Virus record (IMG/VR): IMGVR_UViG_3300012359_000033
Location: 1 to 39,608 of that record
From: a virus
Length of the DNA: 39,608 nt
Strand: one strand, 5' to 3'
Every line of letters starts with the position of its first letter. The stretch's first letter is position 1. This document shows, piece after piece, positions 1 to 8,292 of this stretch. Position numbers and translations under genes: made by a program. The notes under the pieces were generated by a model. That model was not told the origin of the DNA, searched no databases, and saw only the letters and a program-made list of their open reading frames with translations.

Positions 1-132
1 GCCGCTGGCGTTCAGTGAGACCGCCACGGGGCCGTACGATCCACTGGCGCTAACCCCACTCAGGTCCGCAGCGAGCGGCGCTCGGAAGAGCCCGACGTCC
101 GGATTGACCTTGTCGTACCGGGGATCTGCCAT
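1..132 (-). CDS. capsid-region structural protein, N-terminal 44 residues (truncated by window edge)
   Basis: The first 44 codons of a leftward gene lie here; the rest is outside the window. The start ATG at 132 follows GAGGTGAAAC, a good ribosome site, and lies 8 bp after the scaffold stop. The visible N-terminus (MADPRYDKVNPDVGLFRAPL) is followed by Ser/Gly-rich sequence. A gene directly after terminase, portal and scaffold is normally the major capsid protein or a capsid decoration protein, so context rather than a domain supports the call. I cannot tell which of the two it is from 44 residues. Confidence 0.55.
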   Translation of the reverse strand, partial: MADPRYDKVNPDVGLFRAPLAADLSGVSASGSYGPVAVSLNASG

Positions 133-140
133 GTTTCACC

Positions 141-878
141 TCAATCTTTCTTGTCGGTGCCACTCGCCCGGACTGCGGTGCGCAGTGCGGGAAACCTTCT
201 GGCAAGCTCGGTCCGGCTGGCGCCGCCGGTCTGCTTGCCGGATCCTGCCCCAGCGAACTTCGGACCGCTGGTCGGCGTCTTCTTGGTCCCGCCAGATCCG
301 TCGCCACTGGGCTTCAGTAGATAGGGTCGCTCCTTGGCGAGCGCCTTCACCGCCGTCTTGATCTCGGACTCATTCCACACCACCTGGGAGGGATCGTCGT
401 CGTCCTGGGCGAACTCGAAGAGGTCAGTCTCCAGGAACCGATAGACGTCGCTGGGGTCCTGGAAGTTGGCGGAGTTGTCGGCCACCAGCTTCTGTAGCGT
501 CGACATGCGGAAGGCCTCGGATAGCCGGTCCAGCTTGGCCTGGGAGGCTGTGTCTGCTCCACCCGAGTCGGTCTTCTTGTCGTCGCTGGCGTCCGTCTTC
601 TTATCGTCGACGGGGGGCTTAGCTCCGGTGGCGTTCTTGCCGAGGATCTTGATCTTCTTCTCGGCGGTCGCCCGGAGCTTCCGCTCCTTGTCCAGGGCCT
701 TCTTCAGGCCCTCCAGGCTCCCCTCGTCGTCGGTGTCGTCGGCGTTCTCATCGCCTGCACTATCGACGCCCGTGCCGTCGTCACCCGCACCACCCTCGCT
801 GCCATCTCCGTCGTCGTGTCCCATCACGAACTCGAAGTGGAGCCACTGGAGATCCTGGTCCTTGATCAGTGACAGCAT
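141..878 (-). CDS. head scaffolding protein
   Basis: This 245-aa protein probably forms the internal scaffold that guides capsid assembly and then leaves the head. About residues 20-50 are a run of Asp, Glu and Gly. A charged heptad-like coiled coil follows (LEGLKKALDKERKLRATAEK), then a Lys/Asp/Gly linker, a helical segment, and a basic C-terminus ending GTDKKD. This acidic - coiled coil - basic tail order is typical of actinophage scaffolds. The ATG at 878 is chosen because AGGA sits 8 nt upstream, just after the portal stop; an adjacent GTG at 881 is also possible. It lies between portal and the capsid-region gene, where scaffolds are expected. No protease signature is visible in it. Confidence 0.8.
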   Translation of the reverse strand: MLSLIKDQDLQWLHFEFVMGHDDGDGSEGGAGDDGTGVDSAGDENADDTDDEGSLEGLKKALDKERKLRATAEKKIKILGKNATGAKPPVDDKKTDASDDKKTDSGGADTASQAKLDRLSEAFRMSTLQKLVADNSANFQDPSDVYRFLETDLFEFAQDDDDPSQVVWNESEIKTAVKALAKERPYLLKPSGDGSGGTKKTPTSGPKFAGAGSGKQTGGASRTELARRFPALRTAVRASGTDKKD

Positions 879-888
879 CACGCATGTC

Positions 889-2664
889 CTATCTGCTAGC
901 TCTGGCGGGGGGCCTCGCGCCCCTAGCCTGCTTGGTGAGAGATTGCCCGGACTCACTCCCGGCGCTCTCGTTGACCTTACCCTTGTTGTTGCTCTGGTTT
1001 CCCCGGGGGGGAAGTGTGGTGCTCTTCTGGCCGTTCACTCCTTGGGGCAGGTTCTCAGGATCACCCTGATCACCGGGCGTCACGCCCGCGTTCTGCTCCG
1101 CGGTGATGTTGGCCAGCTGGCCCTTGCGGACATTGAACTGCAGTTCGTCCTCAAGCTCCTTGTCGATCTGATCCTGGATATCATCCGGGAACTCATACCC
1201 AAGCTTGCCCATCTCCACCCGGTAATACTGCTTGGAGATGATGTCTCGGTCGAGCATGTTGTTCAGCTCGTTGACCCGCGCAGTACGGTCCTGGGGCAGT
1301 TTGTCGCCGACCTCGATGCGGAACTTGGCCTTGACCGGCCAGGCCCGACTCTCGTAGGCCTGGCGCCACTTGGTCCAGTCCCAGAACAAGTTCTTGAGCC
1401 TGCCCAGCGCCAGCTCCTCCCGCTCCTGGATCTTGGCGAGGGTGGGCGTGAACTTGATCGAGAGGGCCATGGGGTTCGACGCAGTCTGGGCGTCGACCTC
1501 GCCCAGCGAGACACTGGAGATGCCGCCGGCCTCGTAGATCTTGGACTCAGAGTATTTGATCCAGTCCAGCGCGGGCGTTATGGACTTGATGCCGTCGACC
1601 CGTTTGAAGTACGTGCCGTTCTGGAGCTCTAGGATCTGACCCGGTTCAATCATCCAGGCGATCTCTTTGCCGGAGTCGTTCTTGGGCCGGGAGGCGTCGG
1701 TGACATAGTTGCCAAGACCGTCCAGCGCAAGCCCCACACCGAGGTCGGTGGCCTCCTGAGAGATCCCCCTGATCTGGCGCTCAAACCCCCTCACGTCAGA
1801 CGAGCCGAACGGCTGCCCGTCGGTGGGGATGTTCTTGAACCAGTAGACTGGGATGCAGTCGATGGGGTCTGGGAGTTGCTCTGGCTGCATGACGACCGAG
1901 ACGACCTCCTCCTTATCGGTCCACAGATCGTCGTCGACCACCAGAATCTCGAGCTCTCTCATGACCCGACGGACTCCGGTCAGCCCCTCACGGATCTCGT
2001 TGTAGTCCGGGGGGGGCACTGTGGAGTCGTTGTCGTCGGAGCTGTACGGAGTGGATCGATCGTCGACGTCGTCGTCTCCATCGCTGTACCAGTAGTGCAG
2101 CCGCCGGATGAGCTCTCGGGTCTTGTCCTTAGGATCTTCATACGGCTCAGCGATCCAGACGTCGGTCACCGCCTCGCCGTCGTCGTCTTCAAACTTTCGG
2201 ACCACCTTGCCCGGGTAGATCGAGGTGACCGACAACCGCTGGCCGGCGGGCTTGTCGCCGTCGGCGGTCAGGTGCAGCACGTAGTCGCCCCGCATGCACC
2301 CGTCGTGCTTGGCGACATGGAACTTGGGCAGGAACATCTGGCGGTCCAAGAAATCCTGCAGATCGGCGGACTCACGTTCGTACTTGTCTGGGTCCTGAAG
2401 TCCCACCGTCAGGCCCTTGAGAAGATAGTGGGCCATGGTGTCGACCAGAATGCGGGCCAGGGGAATGTACACCGGCTGCTCGGTGACCAGCACTCGCAGA
2501 GTATAACAGTAGTCTTCGCTCCAGTAGATGGAGCTGTACCCCTCGTACGCCCCACACCGGTCGGAGTCATCCTTGGGCAGCCACGACTTGCCCATGGAGT
2601 CGGGAAACTGGAAGGTCTCCCAGGGCAGCGAGCCGCCGAACCTCTTCTTGTAGGTCGTGCTCAT
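889..2664 (-). CDS. portal protein
   Basis: This 591-aa protein is the likely portal, the dodecameric ring at the capsid vertex through which terminase packages DNA and to which the tail joins. Support is its size, its position between large terminase and scaffold, and a sequence style typical of siphovirus portals: aromatic N-terminus with YSSIYWSEDYCYTL, a central region with VYWFKNIPTDGQPFGSSDV, then SKIYEAGGISSVSLGEVDA and a helical stem region (KIQEREELALGRLKNLFWDW). The last 60 residues are Asn/Gln/Gly-rich and probably disordered. The start ATG at 2664 overlaps the terminase stop (ATGA), implying translational coupling. Confidence 0.85.
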   Translation of the reverse strand: MSTTYKKRFGGSLPWETFQFPDSMGKSWLPKDDSDRCGAYEGYSSIYWSEDYCYTLRVLVTEQPVYIPLARILVDTMAHYLLKGLTVGLQDPDKYERESADLQDFLDRQMFLPKFHVAKHDGCMRGDYVLHLTADGDKPAGQRLSVTSIYPGKVVRKFEDDDGEAVTDVWIAEPYEDPKDKTRELIRRLHYWYSDGDDDVDDRSTPYSSDDNDSTVPPPDYNEIREGLTGVRRVMRELEILVVDDDLWTDKEEVVSVVMQPEQLPDPIDCIPVYWFKNIPTDGQPFGSSDVRGFERQIRGISQEATDLGVGLALDGLGNYVTDASRPKNDSGKEIAWMIEPGQILELQNGTYFKRVDGIKSITPALDWIKYSESKIYEAGGISSVSLGEVDAQTASNPMALSIKFTPTLAKIQEREELALGRLKNLFWDWTKWRQAYESRAWPVKAKFRIEVGDKLPQDRTARVNELNNMLDRDIISKQYYRVEMGKLGYEFPDDIQDQIDKELEDELQFNVRKGQLANITAEQNAGVTPGDQGDPENLPQGVNGQKSTTLPPRGNQSNNKGKVNESAGSESGQSLTKQARGARPPARASR

Positions 2665-4070
2665 CGTCTCACCGTCCTTCTCATGGCCAGCTTGGTGACT
2701 CTGGTCTGACCCGTCGGTGTGGAGGCCTCCATGTGACCCTTGAAGAATCTACCCAGCGCCTCGGGACCGTGGTTGTTCTTGTCCAGGGGCAGCTCGCTGG
2801 CGTTTCTACCCTCGCCGGCCCGGTGCCCTCGATCCTCGGGCCAGCGGTAACCTTGCTTCATCTCCCAGATCAGAACGTTGCAGGATCTGTCCACGAAGAG
2901 ATCTGGGTGCTTGTCGGGATGGCCGTTGGGCAGATGCTCCGGTCGAGGCTTCAGAGCCCGCCTCATGAGCCGGATTCTCTGCAGCACCTCGCCGCCGGTC
3001 TTGTTGTTGGTCACCTTGTCGAGCGTCCTGGCGAGCACCGCCGCGTCGTCGGGTGAAGCGGGATCCACGTAGATGGTCTGAAGATAGGGCATTAGAGGGT
3101 GGTGTAGCAGATCTCGTCGGGCGATGTCCTCGGTGTCCCTGAACCTGAATCGCTCTTCGCCGATGATGTAGACCTTGCCCCACACATCCAGCTGAATCCA
3201 CAGCCAGACCCAGTCGTTGGTGTACCCGAAGTCCACCGCGGCGTACAAGGGCAGCCGGCGGTCGTACTCCAGATCCTTGACGTGGATGTCGTCGTCCCAC
3301 TCGGCCATGACCCGGCCGACCCTCTCGACGAACTCCGCGCCGTACTGTCGCTTGAACTCATCCTCAGTAAGGTCGTCCTCGGCCTCGAGAATCTCGGGGT
3401 CGGTGCGGCCACCGGGGAAGACGATGGGGTTGGTCCAGGACGGCATCCGAGTGGACCACCATGACTTCTTGCTGGGGTCCATCCCCCTCATGAACAGAGA
3501 ATAGAGCAGTGAGTCCTCGGCGGCACCCTCCGGCACTCCGGAGGTCAGCGACCATCCCCGCTTGTCCGAGAGCGCGGGTCGAACGTAGTCGCCCCACATC
3601 TTCCTCTTGTGCCTGCCGGCCTCGACCAACAGCACGAAGTCCAGCCCCTCGCCCACCAGGCTCTCGGGGTGTTTCGCCGACCGGCACTCCAGGTCGAAGC
3701 CCCACTTGGTCCGGATGTGCATGTTGCCGTTCTCGACGTTGTTCAGAAACCGTGTGGACACCATGTCGATGCCCAGCCCCTTGAACGTATCGTAGACGAC
3801 CCGGAACTCCTTCTCACAATCAGAGTACTCTGGCCCGATGATCCAACCTCGCTGATGGTCGCCGAGGAAGTTCTTCACAAACGCAGCGCACTCAGACTCT
3901 TTGCCTCCGACCAGCGTCTTGCCCCACCGCCGCCCGTTGCACAGTACTCGGTGCCGTGTGGGGTTGTAGTGGACTAGGCGTTGACCCCCGTGAGGTTCGT
4001 AGTTGGTCCGGGAGAACCACACGTCCTTGCGAAATACCTTGACCCTGCCCTCGGTCGTCGTGGCGGTCAT
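2661..4070 (-). CDS. terminase large subunit
   Basis: This 469-aa protein is the packaging motor: an ATPase that drives DNA into the prohead and a nuclease that cuts the concatemer. Visible motifs are a Walker A-like GRRWGKT (about 46-52), a Walker B-like strand LDFVLLVEA (about 143-151), a coupling motif LTSGVPEG (about 175-182), and the RNase H-fold nuclease strand YAAVDFGYTNDW with Asp280. A second acidic cluster follows at IYVDPASPDD (about 333-342). Walker B ends in VEA rather than the common DE pair, which is a mild oddity. Its stop overlaps the portal start. The length is normal for the family. The small subunit is not adjacent; a possible candidate is 9344-10609. Confidence 0.92.
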   Translation of the reverse strand: MTATTTEGRVKVFRKDVWFSRTNYEPHGGQRLVHYNPTRHRVLCNGRRWGKTLVGGKESECAAFVKNFLGDHQRGWIIGPEYSDCEKEFRVVYDTFKGLGIDMVSTRFLNNVENGNMHIRTKWGFDLECRSAKHPESLVGEGLDFVLLVEAGRHKRKMWGDYVRPALSDKRGWSLTSGVPEGAAEDSLLYSLFMRGMDPSKKSWWSTRMPSWTNPIVFPGGRTDPEILEAEDDLTEDEFKRQYGAEFVERVGRVMAEWDDDIHVKDLEYDRRLPLYAAVDFGYTNDWVWLWIQLDVWGKVYIIGEERFRFRDTEDIARRDLLHHPLMPYLQTIYVDPASPDDAAVLARTLDKVTNNKTGGEVLQRIRLMRRALKPRPEHLPNGHPDKHPDLFVDRSCNVLIWEMKQGYRWPEDRGHRAGEGRNASELPLDKNNHGPEALGRFFKGHMEASTPTGQTRVTKLAMRRTVRR

Positions 4071-4081
4071 GAGGGCCTCCC

Positions 4082-4297
4082 TCAGCTCTTGTGGTTCTTG
4101 AAGTAGGGCAGACTGGGGTACCGCCGCTTCACGGCCGCCCTGACCTGAGCCTTCTGCTGGGAGCTCCCGTTCTTGTCCACACGGGACAGTGCGTTGGCGC
4201 CGTGCTCGCGGTCGTGGATCGGGTAGTCCCGTGTGGCGGGGATGGCGAACATGGAGTTCGGCAGCTTCTTCCTCATAGCCGCGGTCAACTGTGCCAC
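4082..4297 (-). CDS. small DUF6582-like protein
   Basis: This 71-aa basic protein carries the pattern LPNSMFAIPATRDYPIHD, then HGANALSRVDKNGS, then VRAAVKRRYPSLP. This resembles the short DUF6582-type module found in many actinophage proteins, often inside or beside head-morphogenesis genes. Its biochemical role is unknown. The start is a GTG at 4297 preceded by GGAGGTGACAAT; an overlapping ATG at 4299 is in a closed frame. It sits 11 bp before terminase, which fits co-expression with packaging genes. Confidence 0.65.
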   Translation of the reverse strand: MAQLTAAMRKKLPNSMFAIPATRDYPIHDREHGANALSRVDKNGSSQQKAQVRAAVKRRYPSLPYFKNHKS

Positions 4298-4316
4298 ATT
4301 GTCACCTCCTCCCGGG

Positions 4317-4634
4317 TCAGATCCAGTTCTGGGTGGCGTCGATGATCTCCTGGGCGGCCTGCCATGCCTCGCCGTAGGTCGGTCCATAGGGCTGGCCGGT
4401 GACGAACCAGGACGGCCGGCCGTCGGAGCGTCGGAGCCCCACCATCTGCCGGCGATCTTCCAGCGACATGGAGTCGTTATCTCGACCGGTGAGATAGCCC
4501 AACCTCATGCACTCGTCGGCGGTGAGAGCCGACGGATCCTTGGGCTGGACCGTGTTGGTGGTGATGCGACCGGAGTATGAGACGCCGCCGTACTCCGACC
4601 CTAAACGCTGGTCGTATAGGAATCTCCAGGACAT
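4317..4634 (-). CDS. hypothetical protein in structural operon
   Basis: I do not recognise this 105-aa protein. It starts MSWRFLYDQRLGSEYGGVSY and ends with an aromatic, helical segment (YGEAWQAAQEIIDATQNWI). No transmembrane segment or Cys cluster is present. The ATG at 4634 follows GAGGAGG with a 6-nt gap and is preferred over an in-frame start further upstream that would overlap the neighbouring gene. It lies in a tight series between the beta-sandwich protein and the DUF6582-like gene, all just before terminase, so a virion or packaging role is plausible but unproven. Confidence 0.6.
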   Translation of the reverse strand: MSWRFLYDQRLGSEYGGVSYSGRITTNTVQPKDPSALTADECMRLGYLTGRDNDSMSLEDRRQMVGLRRSDGRPSWFVTGQPYGPTYGEAWQAAQEIIDATQNWI

Positions 4635-4656
4635 GGACGACCTCCTCGGGGTTGGA

Positions 4657-4989
4657 TCAGAACGTGTACCCCTCGAACTTGATGTTCGCGTTGTCACCGT
4701 TGATCAGCATGGTTGAACCCCAGTCGTATGTCGAGAACGGCCCATACCAGATCGGCCGGGCGGTGGAGGCGGGGATCGCGAAGCTGACCGCCGTCGCGTT
4801 GCCGCCCCCGTCGGTGCGGGTGGGAGTCACGGTGAAGTTGTGGATGGCGGTGTCCGCGTTGGTCACCCCGATCTTGAGCTGACCGCTGTTGGCCATCGAG
4901 TTGCCATTGGCCACGTCGGCCGCCACCACCGTCATCGACGCTGTGCCCGCCCTGGTCACCTGCACGGGAGTGACCGGAGTTCTTGGCAT
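4657..4989 (-). CDS. decoration-like beta-sandwich virion protein
   Basis: This 110-aa protein starts MPRTPVTPVQVTRAGTASMT and is nearly all short beta-prone segments rich in Thr, Val, Asn and Gly, with no helix, membrane segment or cysteine. It resembles small beta-sandwich proteins of actinophage heads or tails (head decoration or tail-tip Ig-like modules). That assignment is from sequence style and context, not from a motif. AGGAGG lies 5 nt before the ATG. It falls between the tail fibre gene and the packaging genes. Confidence 0.55.
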   Translation of the reverse strand: MPRTPVTPVQVTRAGTASMTVVAADVANGNSMANSGQLKIGVTNADTAIHNFTVTPTRTDGGGNATAVSFAIPASTARPIWYGPFSTYDWGSTMLINGDNANIKFEGYTF

Positions 4990-5105
4990 GTGTGCCTCCT
5001 AACCTCTAGACTGTGCCGAGATCTTCGACATAGAACTTTCTGACTTGGGTGCCATTAACCCCCGAGATAGGAGATTGACGACCTCGTGGCGGTAGACCGG
5101 GGCGT
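4990..5105. other. short gap after tail fibre gene
   Basis: This 116-bp gap between two leftward structural genes holds no convincing gene or terminator. An 18-codon leftward reading frame (MAPKSESSMSKISAQSRG) with GGGGG just upstream is present, but it is too short to call. Confidence 0.4.
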
Positions 5106-6944
5106 TCACACGTTGCCCACGTCGTATATGGCCAGCTTGCGAGGCTGCGTTCCAGTTAGGGGGGTAAAGATGCCGCTGCCGGCTATGCGCTGGCTGAACA
5201 TGGCGAAGGTGTGCGTGCCGCTGGAGCCAGCGACGAAGGTGTCGAATAACTGGATGGTGGTCTGTCCGGGGCCGCCCGTGGTCTGGCACTCCCAGACGCT
5301 CAGAGCAACGAGCGCGGAGGCGGTAGTCGGGGTGCTGGAGGACCCCGAGTCGCGGATCTTGACCTGGACCAGGTCGTTGGCCACCGTCGAGCCGCCGAGC
5401 AAACCGGTGACCTCCACCCGGTAGCGGCGCCCGGACACCAGGGTGGCCTGCAGGGTGCCCAGGACGCTGTCCATGATCTCGGTGCTGCTGGAGGTCGGCG
5501 TACCGCTGGAGACGGTGCTGGTCGGCGCGACCACGATGCCTCGACCCAAGCTGACCCCCGCGGCCTGGACATCGGTGGTGCCGTTGATGGTCGTGCCGGC
5601 GACGAACGCGGTGTCTGTCGTGAGCGTTCCCACCCCAGACCGATACAGGTTGGTGTCTCGCGTGGCGGATCCGGTGCCCCACGCAAGTTTGCCCGTGGCG
5701 TCTAGGGTGAGCCGGTGGACCGAGTCTCCGGTGACCTCGGCCTCGAAGGCTATGGTGGTTGTGTCCGCCGCGATGGCCCGATATATCTGCCCGCCCGTGA
5801 CCGAGCTCTGGGCCTGCACGGTGATGGTGGCGCCACTGGTCACCACATGAGCGCCGGTGAAGGTCTTGGAGCCCGCGATCGTGGCCTGAGTTGTCGTCAG
5901 GTCCACGAAGTTTTGAGTGGTGGATCCAGTGCCGCCGTTGGCGATGGCCACCGTGCCGGTGACGTTCGCGGCGGTGCCGGTGGTGTTCTGGTTCAACGTC
6001 GGAACGTCGGCGACCTGGATCACGCCCCACGCGGGAGCCGCAGATATAGTGCCGTTACCGGTCTGGGTCAGGAACTGCTTGGTCGCCGACGTGGACCCGG
6101 CCAATCGAACATTGTTGCTGGCGCCTCGATACTCCACGTCGCCCAGAGTGGTGTTGGGCGACAGCGCGTCGTAGGCGGCCGCCTTGGCGGTCTGGCCGGT
6201 GCCGCCCTGGGCGATGGCCAGCGCGGTGCCCAGCGTCAGCGATCCACCGATCGTCATGCTGGTGTCGGTGGTCAACACTCCCACACCGGAGCGGTAGAAG
6301 TTGGCGTCGCCGGCGGTGCTTCCCCCCGGGCCCCACAGCAGCTTGCCGTTGGCGTCTGAGGTAAACCGGCCGACAGTGTCGCCGGTGACATCCAGCCTCA
6401 GGGTGGCGGTCGTGCCGGTGGCCTGCCGGGTGTGGATGGGAGTCGACGGAGCGTTCAGCCCCACACCGAGGCGGTTGTTCACCTCGTCGTAGGCTGACGT
6501 GCCCAGCAGGATCTTGCCCTTGGTGGCGTTCGACGTGCTGTTCAGCGTCAGAGTGCCGCCAGACGAGCTCGAGCCGTAGACCTGGGGCGTGGTCGCAGAC
6601 ACCGACAGAATCGTCGCTCCGCTGAAGGTCTTGATGCCCGCGGCGGTCTGGTTGGTGGCCAGGTCCATGAAGTTGCCGGCAAGACCGGTCAGCGGCAGCT
6701 CCCCGATCGGCACCAGGCCGCCCGAGTCCAACTGGGCCACTCCGTTGACCGCGCCCCGGGTGGCCAGGTCTAGAGCTCCGACGTCAGCGGCGTTTAGGGT
6801 GATGCTGGCGCCCGTGTGGCCGTTGACCGTGGTGGGTAGACCCTGAGGACCCTGTAGACCCAGCGAAGACACCGTGACCTGTGTGGACGGACCGTTGTCG
6901 ACGACGGTGACGACCCGCTGCTGGTCCAGGACAACGACGCTCAC
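5106..6944 (-). CDS. tail fibre / receptor-binding minor tail protein
   Basis: This 612-aa protein is a probable trimeric tail fibre contacting the host surface. After an N-terminal attachment region (VVVLDQQRVVTVVDNGPS) there is a short collagen-like GLQGPQGLP. It then has degenerate repeats of the tail-fibre type: IAQGGTGQ and IANGGTGS, two YRSGVGTLTTDTA/YRSGVGVLTTDTS motifs, and two KTFSGA/KTFTGA motifs. The last 140 residues look like a compact beta (jelly-roll) domain (RRYRVEVTGLLGGSTVANDL, SGTHTFAMFSQRIAGSGIF). The start is a GTG at 6944 overlapping the upstream stop (GTGA). It is transcribed before the terminase, which is not the usual siphovirus order. Confidence 0.8.
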   Translation of the reverse strand: MSVVVLDQQRVVTVVDNGPSTQVTVSSLGLQGPQGLPTTVNGHTGASITLNAADVGALDLATRGAVNGVAQLDSGGLVPIGELPLTGLAGNFMDLATNQTAAGIKTFSGATILSVSATTPQVYGSSSSGGTLTLNSTSNATKGKILLGTSAYDEVNNRLGVGLNAPSTPIHTRQATGTTATLRLDVTGDTVGRFTSDANGKLLWGPGGSTAGDANFYRSGVGVLTTDTSMTIGGSLTLGTALAIAQGGTGQTAKAAAYDALSPNTTLGDVEYRGASNNVRLAGSTSATKQFLTQTGNGTISAAPAWGVIQVADVPTLNQNTTGTAANVTGTVAIANGGTGSTTQNFVDLTTTQATIAGSKTFTGAHVVTSGATITVQAQSSVTGGQIYRAIAADTTTIAFEAEVTGDSVHRLTLDATGKLAWGTGSATRDTNLYRSGVGTLTTDTAFVAGTTINGTTDVQAAGVSLGRGIVVAPTSTVSSGTPTSSSTEIMDSVLGTLQATLVSGRRYRVEVTGLLGGSTVANDLVQVKIRDSGSSSTPTTASALVALSVWECQTTGGPGQTTIQLFDTFVAGSSGTHTFAMFSQRIAGSGIFTPLTGTQPRKLAIYDVGNV

Positions 6945-7336
6945 GGCTGGGCCACCCTTCTGACCACTATCTGGCCGTTCAGCGACGACTGGGACGACGC
7001 GGTGCCGGGCTGGTACCATAGCGACCAGTAGACGTAGCCGCCGCGGGTGTTGAACATGGCCACAGTGGCCAGGCCGGTCAGATTCAGAGTCAGCTGGCCG
7101 TTGGTGGCCGGTGTGCCGACGACGAGCGAGCCCATGGGGTTGCTGACGTCGGTCGTGAGAATCGAGACGACCTTGGTGCCGTCCAGAGCCTGCGCGACGA
7201 ACTCTAAGACGATGCCGGTCAGGTTGATCGGGTTAGGCGGAGTCGCGGAGTCCTGCAGGGTGAACGCCAGACTCCTCACGGCTCCTTCGTCGGCCGTGAA
7301 GTTCAGCTGGTCGGCGACCACGGTGGCGGATGGCAC
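6941..7336 (-). CDS. tail/baseplate protein, BppU N-terminal-like
   Basis: This 131-aa protein is made of beta strands: NFTADEGAVRSLAFTLQDS, INLTGIVLEFVAQALDGTK, GQLTLNLTGLATVAMF, YVYWSLWYQPG. The theme 'linear polarising term, then a material law applied to a user-set value' is that of the N-terminal BppU-like domain that anchors receptor-binding proteins in Gram-positive phages. It directly precedes and overlaps the tail fibre gene, which fits an adaptor that attaches the fibre. The start is GTG, directly abutting the upstream TAG stop, so it is likely translationally coupled. Confidence 0.6.
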   Translation of the reverse strand: MPSATVVADQLNFTADEGAVRSLAFTLQDSATPPNPINLTGIVLEFVAQALDGTKVVSILTTDVSNPMGSLVVGTPATNGQLTLNLTGLATVAMFNTRGGYVYWSLWYQPGTASSQSSLNGQIVVRRVAQP

Positions 7337-7873
7337 CTACTTCACCCCCCGGGCGGAGTTCATCGACACATACAGCTTGCGAAACTTACCCGGAGTCACG
7401 TAGCCCTGCCAAATCCCGGCGAAGATGTGCCACCCGGCGTCGTTTGCAGCCTGGTCGGCCAGCTGGGAGCAGATCATGTGCTTGGTGGCCTGGATGTACG
7501 CCCTCAGACCCGGAACGGGCAGGTGAAGGCGGTGCAGGGAGCACGCGAAGTAGTCCAGGAAGCTGTAGCCGACGTTCAGATACGACCGGGCGGCTCTCAC
7601 CAAACCGTCGCAGTACTCCGGAGGAGTCTCGATCCACACGGTCGTGGCCAGGTCGTAGTGGAACGGCACCTCGACGGCGCCTCCCGGCTCTGCCTCGACG
7701 ACCATGATGAGTGGCTCGCCGCCGGACTCGCTCCCGACGACGTCTGAGACCACCAGGACGTGCTCGAAGTTGGCGAAGCCGTCGCCATTGAGCCACTGCA
7801 TCAGCCGGATCATGAAGCTGACCTCACCCGAGATCTGGGTGAGACCTATCCAACCCTTGCGAGGAGTCTGCAT
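7337..7873 (-). CDS. permuted papain-like (YiiX/NlpC-P60 type) hydrolase
   Basis: This 178-aa protein has the signature of the circularly permuted NlpC/P60 superfamily (YiiX/YaeF, LRAT-like). An early His sits in a strand (FEHVLVV, His38), and a late nucleophile Cys starts a helix (HMICSQLADQAANDAGW, Cys135). The family acts as peptidases, amidases or acyltransferases. In a phage tail-gene neighbourhood a peptidoglycan-cleaving or virion-associated role is plausible. The third catalytic residue cannot be assigned by eye. The ATG at 7873 has GGAGGTGAG 5 nt upstream. No signal peptide is visible. Confidence is good for the fold, low for the substrate. Confidence 0.6.
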   Translation of the reverse strand: MQTPRKGWIGLTQISGEVSFMIRLMQWLNGDGFANFEHVLVVSDVVGSESGGEPLIMVVEAEPGGAVEVPFHYDLATTVWIETPPEYCDGLVRAARSYLNVGYSFLDYFACSLHRLHLPVPGLRAYIQATKHMICSQLADQAANDAGWHIFAGIWQGYVTPGKFRKLYVSMNSARGVK

Positions 7874-7898
7874 GGTCTCTCACCTCCGGGTGAAGTAA

Positions 7899-7928
7899 GA
7901 AGGAGAAGGAGAAGGAGAAGGAGAAGAG
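7899..7928. repeat. GAAGGA hexamer tandem repeat
   Basis: Five near-perfect copies of a 6-bp unit (GAAGGA) lie between the Tad2-like and YiiX-like genes. Leftward transcripts would read this as CU-rich RNA, so it is not a ribosome-binding site for the leftward gene. It is a simple-sequence tract that could vary in copy number. Confidence 0.8.
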
Positions 7929-7936
7929 TGTGGGTC

Positions 7937-8278
7937 CTACTCGACCACGGCCCAGTCGGTGGCGAACAGATCGCCCTGACTCGGGGTCCACGGAACGAAG
8001 TGGCCCTGAGCGTTGTGTAGCATCAGGTATGGATCGAAGATCATTACCGTGCCCACCGGCCTCCCGGTGGCTCGAGCGGTGTTCTCGTTGATGGCGATGC
8101 CATCAGGATAGGCCCGCTGGGCGACCACCCACTGGCCGGGACCGTTCCATCCCAGCCGGGCGATCTTCTTGCCCATCTTGACCCAGATGAGCGCCTCCTC
8201 GAACGGAGCGTCCACGATCACGTCTGGGGTGTCCACGAGGGGATCACCGCCTCTCTTGTCGCCTGCGACCACGGTCAT
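7937..8278 (-). CDS. Tad2-like (DUF2829) candidate anti-Thoeris protein
   Basis: This 113-aa protein matches the DUF2829 layout: PFEEALIWVKMGKKIARLGW near the start (about 25-44), NGPGQWVV, a central variable stretch, DPYLMLHNAQGHFVPW (about 82-97), and the end SQGDLFATDWAVVE. DUF2829 proteins include Tad2, a phage protein that binds and sequesters the cyclic ADP-ribose-derived signal made by Thoeris ThsB, blocking defence. The family role is established knowledge; activity of this copy is inferred. ATG 8278 is chosen because upstream in-frame residues would overlap the JAB gene; the ribosome site is weak (AGGACGTGAAG). It sits among virion genes, so expression may be late unless there is another promoter. 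Confidence 0.75.
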   Translation of the reverse strand: MTVVAGDKRGGDPLVDTPDVIVDAPFEEALIWVKMGKKIARLGWNGPGQWVVAQRAYPDGIAINENTARATGRPVGTVMIFDPYLMLHNAQGHFVPWTPSQGDLFATDWAVVE

Positions 8279-8292
8279 GTTGTCTTCACGTC

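Noticed and set aside
466-1632. 388-codon rightward open frame
   Set aside because: Antisense shadow of the scaffold and portal genes, rich in Leu/Val/Asp as expected for a GC-rich complement.
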